From contig MU646349.1 in assembly GCA_026770585.1 (NCBI GenBank), forward strand, positions 540,649-555,439: a stretch of DNA of 14,791 nucleotides, in the 5' to 3' direction. Each line of letters begins with the position of its first letter. Position 1 is the first letter of the stretch. Under the pieces are notes generated by a model, which saw only the letters and a list, made by a program, of their open reading frames with translations, searched no databases and had not been told where the DNA came from. Positions 1-7,972 of the stretch are shown here, in pieces. Position numbers and translations under genes: made by a program. This DNA comes from Baffinella frigidus. Taxonomy: Eukaryota > Cryptophyceae > Cryptomonadales > Baffinellaceae.

Positions 1-145
1 GTGTTGAGTGTTGAGTGTGTGTTGAGTGTTGAGTGTTGAGTGTTGAGTGTTGAGTGTTGAGTGTTGAGTGTTGAGTGTTGAGTGTTGAGTGTTTAATGTG
101 GTGTGTTGACTGCTCAGTGTTTAGTGTTTATCATTTGGAGTTCAG
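1..145. repeat. 7-bp satellite, unit GTGTTGA, cut by the window edge
   Basis: The unit GTGTTGA repeats head to tail almost perfectly to about position 92. It then decays into variants such as GTGTTTA and GTGTTGACT up to about 145. The 7-bp period matches that of the CCCTACA arrays at 3184 and 4353, although the sequence differs. The array runs off the left edge, so its true length is unknown. Confidence 0.9.
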
Positions 146-493
146 TGACAAGAAAGGTTAGCAGATTCTCAGGGCACGGCACTACTCGAGATCTTGCAAC
201 AGAAGAATGCAAATCACAGGGCGTGTGATAAGTGCGGGCGTGATCCTCCACTTGCTCATTACCAGAGCGCTCCAAAATCCCCATTTTGCGTCGGACGGTG
301 GTGGAAGGGGGGGATGGACCTTTAGGATAGGTTTGATGCAAGCCCGCCATAGCCTTTAGGTCCTTGAGGTTTCAGCCGAAATTCTGCCGTCCTGTCAAAC
401 TGGTCTAATTTAAAACCACATTTTATTTTTGACCATTTTCCAATTTCTTTTTTAATTTTGACTGCTCGATCGAATTCCGGGAACGACGTAACA
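146..493. other. 5' flank of the tetraspanin-like gene
   Basis: I see no exon here. The stretch 405-465 is distinctly AT-rich with T-runs and lies just before the chosen start codon, so it is the likeliest promoter/5'UTR region. I could not fix a TATA box or start site. Positions 325-375 carry a degenerate copy, in inverse orientation, of the dispersed repeat seen at 4742-4883 and 5058-5100 (CCTTTAGGTCCTTGAGG against CCTCAAGGACC). Confidence 0.4.
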
Positions 494-3400
494 ATGGCTC
501 CGATGCCCCGCCGCCCGGCATGCGCCACAGCAGTGATTGGATTCTCCAATCTGGTGCTGCCCTTCCCCGTCAACCCGATCGCCCGTCTCTTTTCACCATC
601 CCCACCATCCCCTGCTCTCGTTCAAGGCAAAGATTCGAGGGGCATATTATTATATCCTGCGTGCACACGGTGCTGGTCGTCGGTGTGGATAGAACCTCTC
701 CCCGAGAGGGTTACAATGCCGACGTAGATGAGGAGAGGCGGACCTCCCCCTGCTCAACCGTCGCTAGGTTGACCAGACCTACTAACCCGACGATCCAGAA
801 CGTCAACACATTCACTGCAACACCACAGATTTTCCTGGCCCTTGCGGTCGCCGTGATTCTCGCCGCCACGGCCTCCTTGACCGGTCTGCCTCTCCTGCCT
901 GCTGCAGCACCCCTTGGAACTCATTGCCTCTTGTTTTCCTCTGCAAATCAATGTTCGCCTCATCATTTTCTCCTTTTAATTTTAACCCCCTCACCGGTTC
1001 TGACAGTGCTCACTCCCGGTGATGGATGTGTGGAGCAGGACACAACGCCGAGCTGACGAAAGCCGTGCGGCACATCAGTGAGGAGGATTTCCCGAACCTC
1101 TCGCCGCACATCACGGACCGCGTCCTCGAGGCCATCACCTACATCCCCGTCACGCTTCTCATCATCGCGTCGGTAAGCTCCTGCCTCGAGTCCAACACCA
1201 CCACTCGCCACCACGTCGCAGGGCAGATGAGCGAACCCGGGAACCACGGCCACAAGCTAACCTCGAGCGCGATGAGCAGTTCTTCGTGATGGGCGCCTTC
1301 GCTGGATGTTGCGGGGCGTTCACGGGCAACCGGTACCACGCCAGAGTGCAGGAGGGTGTCAATTTTTTTTAACTGTATGTGGATACGGTATTTGGCTTTA
1401 GAAAACAACTGCCTTCAGGGGGAATCGACTTTTGGCGACACCTTCCTGGAATCTGGCGTGGTACTGTTCGAGCCTATTGGAGCTGTCTTGAACACAGTAC
1501 GGTGAAGCAGGGAAGACACGGGGAGACACAGAAGGCGAGGTGTGTTGAGCCTTGGCTACATACGGCAGCCACGCACGTGCGCGCTCAGTCAGCCTTCTCA
1601 CTGCCCCACTTCTAGAGGGGTTGACACTTTCTCAAGCGCGGAATGTAATTGCCCCTAGCTCTCGGGAAAACATGTGAAGAGGTTTTGAGGGGTGACAAGG
1701 CGACGCAAACACCTGTGCAGGTGCCTTCTCTCCGCGTACACCCTGCTCCTCTTCCTGCTCTTCATCTTGCAGGTGAGCGCTCCCAGCTCTCAACCTCCCG
1801 CCGCATTACACAGGAGCACCTGGTGAGACACAATTTATCTGGGGAAACCTGTTTTTCTTTCATCTGATGGCAAAAAATTACTACACAAATGCTTTAATAT
1901 TACTAATAAGAACGAAATGTGTAGTAATTTTCGTTGCCATCAAATGAGAGAAAAATAGGTTTCCCCGGATAACAATAAAGCGTGGCAGGTGCCACCTTCC
2001 TAGCTCAAATCATCCCTCTCTGCAACACCCTCGTAGCGTGACACTTTTCCCAACCCCCCTGTGTCAGGTGGGTGTGGTGTGCTACGGAGTGGTCAACGGC
2101 CCGATGCTCATCGATTACTCCGGCAAGATCGTCAGGGAGGTGCGCCCCCTTTCAACGCCCCCGTTTGCCAACACCCCGGCTGCAGGTTCTGTCACGCTAT
2201 AAATGCAGGTGATTTACAGCCGGGCTCTGGCCACAACCTGAACGATAACTCCGCAAACACTACGTTCCAACCATATGCCCCTAAACCCTGCCCTCATAAC
2301 CCTGCGCCCTCAACGTTGAACCCTAAAATCTCAAACACGTCTTCAAACCCCAAACCCAAATCACCATTTCCCATCACTAAAAATAAACCCTGCCCGCTGA
2401 CCTCAGCCCGTGACGCATGTGTCTTCTTGAGCACTCTGGGGTCTCTAGGATAATCCACTCACCGAGTACGTCTCGTGATGGGGTGTCTGGGGATATTACC
2501 CCACATAGAGATAGCCGGAGCGACTTTACACAGCACCAACCCCGGTGCCCTCCGCACGAACTGCCATTCCCCGGGAAACCCCGGAATGCAATGCACCGCT
2601 TGCAGGACCCTGTGGAAGAGGCAACGGTTCCAATAGTCCACACCAAGTGAGGGCACATCAAGTGAGGGCAATGGCTTCGAAAGCCTTTTCACCCTGCTGC
2701 AACGACGTCGGCAGATGTGGCCGAAGAAGTGCCCCTGCATCGACGGGCCCGCGTGCGTCGCGTCAACCACCAGCTGCCTCGCGCCCGAGAAGCCTGCCGC
2801 CCTCCCCGGTGCGCCTCACTCTGAGGATACAGATGCAGCCCCGTGTAGGTGTGTAAAGTCACTCCGGTCATCCTACAAGGTGCTGCATTCCGAGACCCAC
2901 GAGCTCGTTACTTCATACCCATGTCCACCCTCCCCGGTGTGCCTCTACACTGCGAGGCCCCACGCCAAATCCTGCTTTACAATTTTTACACGCTCGTGCT
3001 CATTTCATCGGCATCCACTTACAAAAGCGTACATGTCAGCAACAAAAGGGTGAATGACGGGCTGTGGGGATCAGGGACAAAGTGCGAGCCGTGCAATGAA
3101 ATTCTCTTCGCAACCGTGTGCCACGATGCCCAGTACCACGCCATAGACGCCTGCATCGATCGGGTGCCCCCCGCCTTCTTTTCACCTCTACACCCTGCAC
3201 CCTGCACCCTACACACTGCACCCTGCACCCTACACCCTGCACCCTACACCCTACACCCTACGCCCTACGCCCTACACCATACACCATACACCCTACTACA
3301 CCCTACACCCTGCACCCTGCACCCTACACCCCACGCCCTACGCCCTGCACCCTACACGACACACCCTACCACACCCTACACCCTACACTCTACACCACGC

Positions 3401-6400
3401 CCTGAACGCCTGCGCCGATCGGGTGCTACCTCCTTTCCACCCTGGAAAACATGCGATTTCCAATTAGTAATGACACTGTACCCCGATACGGGGTACAGTA
3501 AGTGGCACAATGCGTAGCATGTGCGGCGCTGACGCTGGTTGTTTGGCAATAAATTATCAATCTCTCTAATGACAATTTGGTGGGAACTAGCCACTCGATG
3601 TTGTGTCTTTCACTTCAGTATTTTTTCCTCTTGGTGCAGAGGAGCAGACACCCCTTGTCCTTTTACCATAAATTGGTACTTATCTGACTACGTGTAACCA
3701 GTAAGTGCCCGGGCACGTTATCCACTTTAGTGAAAGTAAGGAGAGTCTTGCTCAAAAGTGACGATGCGGCCTGGGATTTTCACACCAAGGCTGTATGCAG
3801 GCACACGGAAATAGATTTCGAAAGGCTGGTGTTTGTTCGTTGTTCGGAACCTAGGTCCTAGGTCCCGGGGCTTGTGCACAGGGTGTGCTAGCTCGTAGGG
3901 GTGACGGGAGAGAGGTGGGGGCGGTGTCGGCCGGCAGGTCCAGGCAATCGTGAGCACCGACATGGCCCTCCTCACACGCATCTTCCTGGTCACCATCCTC
4001 CTCGAGGCTCTCCTCGTCAATCTCACTTCCAGGTGACCCCCCTCACTCAGTGTTTTCCTGTGTCCTCCCAGAGTCGGAGTCGGAGTTCCCATCCTACCCA
4101 CACTACACACACTCACCCCCCACCCCTTCGGTTTGTCTTCCCCCCTCTTCCATGCTAACCCTCCGCGGTCTCTCAGAGTGTTTTGCTTCAAAAGTGATAC
4201 CTTTCGCGGTCTCTCAGAGTGTTTTGCTTCGAAAGTGACCCTCCGCGGTCTCTCAGAGTGTTTTGCTTCGAAAGTGATACTGTTATGACGGACCTTCCTC
4301 AGTCGAAAAAAAACACCATTGTGGCAAATCCTATCAATACATGAGTTAACCCCACTCACCCCACACCTTGCACCCTACACCCTACACCCTACACCCTGAG
4401 CCCCACAGCCACCCTGTACCCCACAGCCTACAACCTACAGCTTACAGCGTAAGACCTGGCCTTATGACCCCGCTAGAGGGGAGGCGCCTCACAAGGCCCT
4501 GGGGCAACTGGAGGCTCGCGACCTGGTCCATGACCGAGGCTCGCCACCTGACCGACCGAGGCTCACAGGCCTCCCTTAGTTCAGAAAAATCTCCACGGTG
4601 ACGAATCCTATCCCTCAAGTGCCCAGTAGGCGCATACGCCCTACTGTAGGGACCTAGGACCTGCCTAGAGCGAGTGAGGGTGTATATTCACCCTACGGTC
4701 ACTTGAGAGATACATACATGACAAAGCTGCATAGTGGGCGTGGTGGATTGATGCTTGTTCTGGTGCGATCCGAAAGCAAAAATGCTTTTTCTGCAGTCCT
4801 TTCTACGGAAGGGCGTGGCGTTGGGCTATGTTGGGAGAAATTAAAACCTAAAGGACCTAAAGGTGGATTGATGCTTGTTCTGGACTTCCGGTGTCCGCCT
4901 ATGTTGGGAGCTCGAAGAAGAGAGATTGATAATTTATTGCCAAACAACCAGCGTCAGCGCCGCACATGCTACGCATTGTGCCACTTACTGTACCCCGTGT
5001 CGGCCGCTCATACGAGCATTTTCCGGATGGATTCTAACTCCACCTCCTACCAGCTCGAAGAACCTCAAGGACCCTTAGGTTTGATTGAGGCTTGTTCTGG
5101 AGCCCCGCGCCCCGAACCCTCGAACCCTGATGGTGCGTGGTGGGCGTGGTGGCTCTGGGGCTACTACCCCAATGGGAGCATCCACTCACCCCCCATAGCC
5201 TCGTGAGGGGGAGTCTGGGGATATTACCCCATGTAGGATCCCGGAGTGACTTCGACACATGGCAGCATCCTGGCGTGGTCAGAGCAGCTCCACGAGGCGC
5301 AGCGCGAGGAGGTCTTTGAAATCGTTATTTGTACCCCCCCCCCGCCTTTTCTTCTTCCTTTCTTAGGCACATTATGTACCCCGTTAGGCACATTTCTACC
5401 CCACCTGCCTGCCTTCCCTTTGTTGTCATATCCCCGACACGGACCATTGCTACCTTTGACTGGCATGCTCTATCCCTTAAGTGGCCAGTAGGCTCATGCG
5501 CCCTACGGTAGGGCCCTAGGACCTGCCTAGGACCTCTTGGTCGTCAAATTTGACGGCATGGCCACTTAAGGGATACTTGTCTCACTGTGAGAGTGATCCA
5601 CTTAGTGCGGTCCACTTGGTACGGTCCACTTGTCACCATAAGTGGCCGACGAAGACCTCTCCTGAGACCATGGATACAGGGGCACCTCGCTCATCAGAAA
5701 CCGACCCTCCCTAGGACCCTACCGTAGGGCTATGCGTAGGGCCCTATGGTGGTCCTAGCGGGGTGGGCGTTTCTTAAGAGCGAGGTACCCCTGTAGCCTG
5801 CATGCTGCTGTCCTCTCATGCTGAAAAGACCCTAATGCTTGTGACAGACACATGGTGCTTTGGTGCTTTTATTTACACTCACATCGAAGGTCACAGCCCA
5901 CCTCACTCTTGAGGCGTTGGGAGTTAACTACGGATGAGCTCCTCGACCCCACCTACATAAAAAGATTTTCGAGCACGCTCTTTGCATTTCCCAGACCCTG
6001 AACTCTAGTGTGGTCGTTGGCAGGAAGCGCTTCTCCATGACCTCCACCATTCCCAGGTGTAAACCACAACCCAGAGCCATACAGGGGTACCTCGCTGTTA
6101 AGAAACGCCCACCCCCCTAGGACCACCATAGGGCCCTACGCATAGCCCTACTGTAGGGTCCTAGGGAGGGTCGGTTTCTTATGAGCGAGGTACCCCTGTA
6201 GTGATGTTGGTGGATACTTTGCAACTTCTCAGTTATCTGGGATCGAAGGGAATCGAACAGGCAAATAAGGCAGTCCCTCGGAGCGCTGGGGCCCCACGGC
6301 CCCCAGTCGCATCTTCTCCTCTACAGGGGTACCTCGCTCATAAGAAACCGCCTCCCCCTAGGACTCTACAGTAGGACCATGCCTAGGGCCCTATGGCGAT

Positions 6401-6759
6401 CCTAGGGGGGGGGTAGTTTCTTATGAGCGAGGTACCCCTGTATCACGTATCTCCGAGACGATCCACCGATGGCTCGCACCATCTCCTTCGCCCCGCACAG
6501 TCTCTGAACCCCCCTTGTGGCGTTGGTGAAAAAAAAACCGGTGCTTGACGGTTCTGCCTGAGTCCTTCTATGGAAGGAACGGCCAGGTGTCCGGCTCTGG
6601 CAGGATTGGATGAATCCCATAGGTCCTGAAGGTGATTTTCTCTCGCCTGACAGCTCCCCCGTGTGTGTGCAGTCTCTGCGGCGCTCTTCCGACGCGGATG
6701 GTGACGAGTGCAACACCTACATCCCTCCCGCTAGGGACACCGGCGATGCCTACGTGTGA
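494..6759 (+). CDS. Tetraspanin-like four-helix membrane protein, 12 exons
   Basis: Exons: 494-553, 829-883, 1039-1172, 1268-1332, 1721-1772, 2068-2139, 2715-2808, 3075-3163, 3938-4032, 5266-5311, 6024-6056, 6673-6759. All junctions are GT-AG and in phase, giving about 293 residues. Helix 1 (residues 11-38) contains FSNL, with the asparagine usual for tetraspanins. Helix 2 (71-100) ends in GCCGA, the family hallmark. Helix 3 (106-130) follows directly, starting RCLLSAY. Helix 4 is 216-238. The large loop (131-215) has eight cysteines at 152, 154, 160, 167, 181, 184, 193 and 204, but CPC/CEPC instead of the usual CCG. The 55-residue tail is charged and ends DAYV. Tetraspanins organise membrane microdomains at the plasma membrane or endosomes. 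The start at 494 has a good context (ACAATGG); an in-frame ATG at 458 is possible. The TM1-TM4 core is firm. The last two exons are less certain: an alternative tail uses 5995-6056 then 6202-6268. Confidence 0.75.
1334..1463. mobile_element. 130-bp inverted-repeat element at the 5' splice site of tetraspanin intron 3
   Basis: The left arm starts TACCACGCCAGAG and continues to GGTGTC near 1360. The right arm is its reverse complement with few mismatches, from about 1438 to GGCGTGGTA at 1463. TA lies at both ends, as for the other elements here. The intron donor G|GTACCA at 1333 is formed by the left tip, so the element defines the start of the intron. Confidence 0.65.
1836..1971. mobile_element. 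AT-core element copy 1 (termini TCTGGGGAAACC), in tetraspanin intron 4
   Basis: TA flanks both ends. The terminal inverted repeats are TCTGGGGAAACC and GGTTTCCCCGGA. The interior has AAATTACTACAC, CTTTAATATTACTA and TGTGTAGTAATTTTCG, the core shared with seven other elements here. It sits entirely within intron 1773-2067 and touches no splice site. The sequence can fold into one long hairpin. Confidence 0.85.
2451..2532. repeat. Dispersed repeat, copy 1 (GGGGATATTACCCC motif)
   Basis: About 80 bp align with 5165-5264: ATCCACTCACC, then TCTGGGGATATTACCCCA, then CCGGAG-GACTT-ACACA. Shorter pieces occur in the opposite orientation at 2845-2872 and at 6826-6847. This copy lies in tetraspanin intron 5. 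It may be an older inverted-repeat element, but its ends are not resolved. Confidence 0.6.
3184..3405. repeat. Telomere-like 7-bp array, CCCTACA / CCCTGCA, in tetraspanin intron 7
   Basis: About 30 units of CCCTRCA with occasional variants (CCCTACG, CCATACA) lie between the large-loop exon and the TM4 exon. They resemble a degenerate telomere repeat (plant type CCCTAAA) but are not identical. A 21-bp sequence containing the exon 8 splice donor (3147-3167) is repeated with two changes right after the array (3406-3426). A 7-bp unit without stops stays open in every forward frame, which explains the long open frame crossing this intron. Confidence 0.85.
3483..3567. repeat. 85-bp inverted repeat, left copy (partner 4919-5003)
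   Basis: The reverse complement matches 4919-5003 at about 84 of 85 positions. The two copies flank the tetraspanin TM4 exon (3938-4032), one in each neighbouring intron. The left copy overlaps a perfect short hairpin, ACTGTACCCCG-ATA-CGGGGTACAGT (3475-3499). Confidence 0.9.
4157..4278. repeat. Three tandem units of about 40 bp
   Basis: The unit begins CGCGGTCTCTCAGAGTG at 4164, 4205 and 4244 and ends TTCGAAAGTGA, with spacing of 41 and 39 bp and few mismatches. It lies in tetraspanin intron 8. No coding role is apparent. Confidence 0.9.
4353..4400. repeat. Second, shorter CCCTACA array
   Basis: Five or six units of CACCCTA/CACCTTG lie here, followed to about 4450 by degenerate CCCACAGCCTACA sequence. 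It is the same unit as at 3184-3405 and lies on the other side of the TM4 exon in the same gene. Confidence 0.75.
4609..4712. mobile_element. GC-core family 1, copy a (diverged, 104 bp)
   Basis: Ends are TA-TCCCTCAAGTG and ACTTGAGAGA-TA. The inside has GTAGGCGCATACGCCCTAC and CCTAGGACCTGCCTAG, matching the copies at 5471 and 14487. The right half is more diverged. It lies in tetraspanin intron 8. Confidence 0.75.
4742..4883. repeat. Direct repeats of GGTGGATTGATGCTTGTTCTGG type
   Basis: A 22-bp word occurs at 4742-4763 and 4862-4883, and a variant at 5078-5100. The second and third copies are preceded by AAGGACC-TAAGG. CTATGTTGGGAG also recurs after the first two. This looks like a local segmental repeat inside tetraspanin intron 8. 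Confidence 0.75.
4919..5003. repeat. 85-bp inverted repeat, right copy (partner 3483-3567)
   Basis: It begins AGAGAGATTGATAATTTATT and ends CCCCGTGTCGG. It is the reverse-complement twin of 3483-3567 and lies in the intron after the TM4 exon. Near identity suggests a recent copy. Confidence 0.9.
5165..5264. repeat. Dispersed repeat, copy 2, ending at the acceptor of tetraspanin exon 10
   Basis: It aligns with 2451-2532 over ATCCACTCACC, TCTGGGGATATTACCCCA and GGAGTGACTT. The end of the repeat (ACACATGGCAG) coincides with the AG of the acceptor before the exon at 5266, so repeat-derived sequence may supply this splice site. Confidence 0.6.
5471..5575. mobile_element. GC-core family 1, copy b (105 bp)
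   Basis: Ends are TA-TCCCTTAAGTGGCC and GGCCACTTAAGGGA-TA. The interior holds CCCTACGGTAGGGCCCTAGG and CCTAGGACCTCTTGG. It is near identical in length and ends to the copy in SF3A2 intron 5. It lies in tetraspanin intron 10. Confidence 0.9.
5675..5795. mobile_element. GC-core family 2, copy 1 (121 bp)
   Basis: Ends are TACAGGGGCACCTCGCTCAT and AGAGCGAGGTACCCCTGTA. The interior has CCCTACCGTAGGGC and TGGTCCTAG. This is the first of five copies, all exactly 121 bp including TA at both ends. It lies in tetraspanin intron 10. Confidence 0.9.
6080..6200. mobile_element. GC-core family 2, copy 2 (121 bp)
   Basis: Ends are TACAGGGGTACCTCGCTG and GAGCGAGGTACCCCTGTA. It lies in tetraspanin intron 11. 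Its right end followed by G reads CCCCTGTAG, a credible 3' splice site; using it would give the alternative tail exon 6202-6268. Confidence 0.92.
6322..6442. mobile_element. GC-core family 2, copy 3 (121 bp)
   Basis: Ends are TACAGGGGTACCTCGCTC and GAGCGAGGTACCCCTGTA. It also lies in tetraspanin intron 11, 121 bp after copy 2. Removing the element plus one TA leaves both strands open across the join, so it gives no clue to coding strand. Confidence 0.92.
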
Positions 6760-6845
6760 CCCTCACTTCCACACCCCGAGGGCGAGATTCCCTCTTAGGA
6801 AACAGTGAGCGCGGGCGGCGCGCACTGCGGTCATCCTACATGGGG

Positions 6846-6966
6846 TACAGGGGTACCTCGATCATAAGAAACCGCACCCCCCCTAGGACCACCGTAGGGC
6901 CAGAGGCATAGGCCTACTGTAGGGCCCTAGGGGATGGCGGTTTCTCATGAGCGAGGTACCCCTGTA
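6846..6966. mobile_element. GC-core family 2, copy 4 (121 bp)
   Basis: Ends are TACAGGGGTACCTCGATC and GAGCGAGGTACCCCTGTA. The interior is slightly diverged (AGGGCCAGAGGCATAGGCC). It is intergenic or in an unassigned intron. Confidence 0.9.
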
Positions 6967-7097
6967 GTATCCCCGGATCTCTGTTCTCCTCAGTACGTCT
7001 CTACTCCCATGGAAATCATCGTCTGTGGTGCGAGCACCAGCGGGGCTCTCCCGCAGACGCGCTGAGTGCGATAGGAACAGGAGCAGCGGGGGGGGGG

Positions 7098-7218
7098 TAC
7101 AAGGGTACCTCGCTCATAAGAAACCGCCTCCGCTTAGGACCCAACAGTAGGCCTATGCCTAGGGTCCTACGGTGGTTCTAGGGGGGGGGCAGTTTCTTAT
7201 GAGCGAGGTACCCCTGTA
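7098..7218. mobile_element. GC-core family 2, copy 5 (121 bp)
   Basis: Ends are TACAAGGGTACCTCGCTC and GAGCGAGGTACCCCTGTA, with one change in the left tip. The length is again exactly 121 bp. It follows a run of G residues. Confidence 0.9.
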
Positions 7219-7801
7219 GATGGGGTGCGGCGAAGATGGTCAGGTACAGCTGAACCACCCACGCAGAGGTGGGTGGTTGACGGCAGGCAGCGCCGCAGCA
7301 GGAGAGGCGGAGTACACGGCCAGCGTGGAGCTACAAAGGTTCTGCAGCGTTGCAGATCCGTGGTGGTTGGTGGTGGTGATGGTACAGCACGAGTCACGCA
7401 CCGCTGTCATGCAAAACAGTGCATCACGCACGCTGGGGACGAGAGACGCAGGGTGTGTGCATCGCGCAAGCTTTGGGCGAGAGAGCGAGCGGCAGTGTGG
7501 GTATCTAGGCTCTGAGGGCATCTCAGGACGCAAGGTTATGAGGACGTGGTAGCGTTCAGAGGCAGCGCAGATCCGAACTGGACCGGATCGATTTGTACAA
7601 AGCTGGCAGAACAGTCCTAGTCGCGGCTGCTTGCATCCAGCGCGTCCCCCGCCCATGCCCACTGCTCACAAGGGGAGGGGGGGCAGAGTCAGGGCATTGG
7701 TGGTGGTTGGAATCGAGTTGGGGGCGAGAAGGTCATGGCAAGTTGAGTGAGGTGTGAAGGCACTGCGCGGGTGCCAGCCATGTGTGAGGTGTCAAGGCAT
7801 G

Positions 7802-7972
7802 CCACGCAAGAGTGTAGGGCAGAGTGGCCCACAGGAGAAATAGTAGAATTCTACTATTTCTTAAGTTCATAAGTGGACATTCTTCCCACAGAAAAATCGA
7901 AATTTCGGAAAGTTGTTACAAATTCCGTGTGAACTGGCTTGTTTTTCCAGGTCAGCCCTACACTCTTGCGTG
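7802..7972. repeat. 171-bp inverted repeat with a 26-bp central-left palindrome
   Basis: CCACGCAAGAGTGTAGGGC at 7802-7820 is the exact reverse complement of 7954-7972. Inside lies a perfect 26-bp palindrome (7836-7861) centred on GAATTC, with AGAAATAGTA on its left. The right arm overlaps the small exon proposed at 7951-7979. No TA flanks are evident, so it may not belong to the TA-flanked families. Confidence 0.8.

Larger units (their letters stand above)
6760..7950. other. Unassigned stretch: 3' flank of the tetraspanin gene and probable 5' exons of the next gene
   Basis: It holds family 2 copies 4 and 5, a 10-bp-stem hairpin (AACCACCCAC, 7253-7262, with 7269-7278) and the 171-bp inverted repeat at 7802. 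Some pieces look coding but both strands are open. Plus: an acceptor before 6993 leading to YVSTPMEIIVCGASTSG. Minus: RLRESPAGARTTDDDFHG, opposite the same bases. Plus: SAAAGEAEYTASVELQ near 7290-7335. I could not chain these in phase, so no gene is called. Upstream exons of the plus-strand gene at 7951 should lie here. Confidence 0.4.

Noticed and set aside
2849-3517. Long plus-strand open frame (about 222 codons) crossing the CCCTRCA array
   Set aside because: A stop-free 7-bp repeat stays open by construction. The real coding part is only 3075-3163, fixed by phase and by tetraspanin cysteines.
6202-6268. Alternative last tetraspanin exon (DVGGYFATSQLSGIEGNRTGK, stop), using the family 2 tip as acceptor
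   Set aside because: It is phase-correct when joined to 5995-6056, but its codons are AT-ending, unlike the rest of the gene. The tail 6024-6056 plus 6673-6759 has a stronger acceptor and matching codon use. Kept only as an alternative.
5960-6520. Minus-strand gene fragments (FTPGNGGGHGEALPAND...; RLCGAKEMVRAIGGSSRRYV) that stay open if family 2 copies are removed
   Set aside because: The opposite strand is equally open after the same removal, no family motif appears, and the region is needed as tetraspanin introns and exons.
5675-7218. Possible CRISPR-like regular repeats
   Set aside because: Repeats are 121-bp inverted-repeat elements at irregular 121-403 bp gaps in eukaryotic introns; there is no short direct-repeat/spacer pattern.
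7240-7662. Minus-strand open frame of 140 codons and overlapping plus-strand frames of 96-110 codons
   Set aside because: Both strands are open, no recognisable motif is present and no chain of splice sites could be closed, so the stretch is described but not called.
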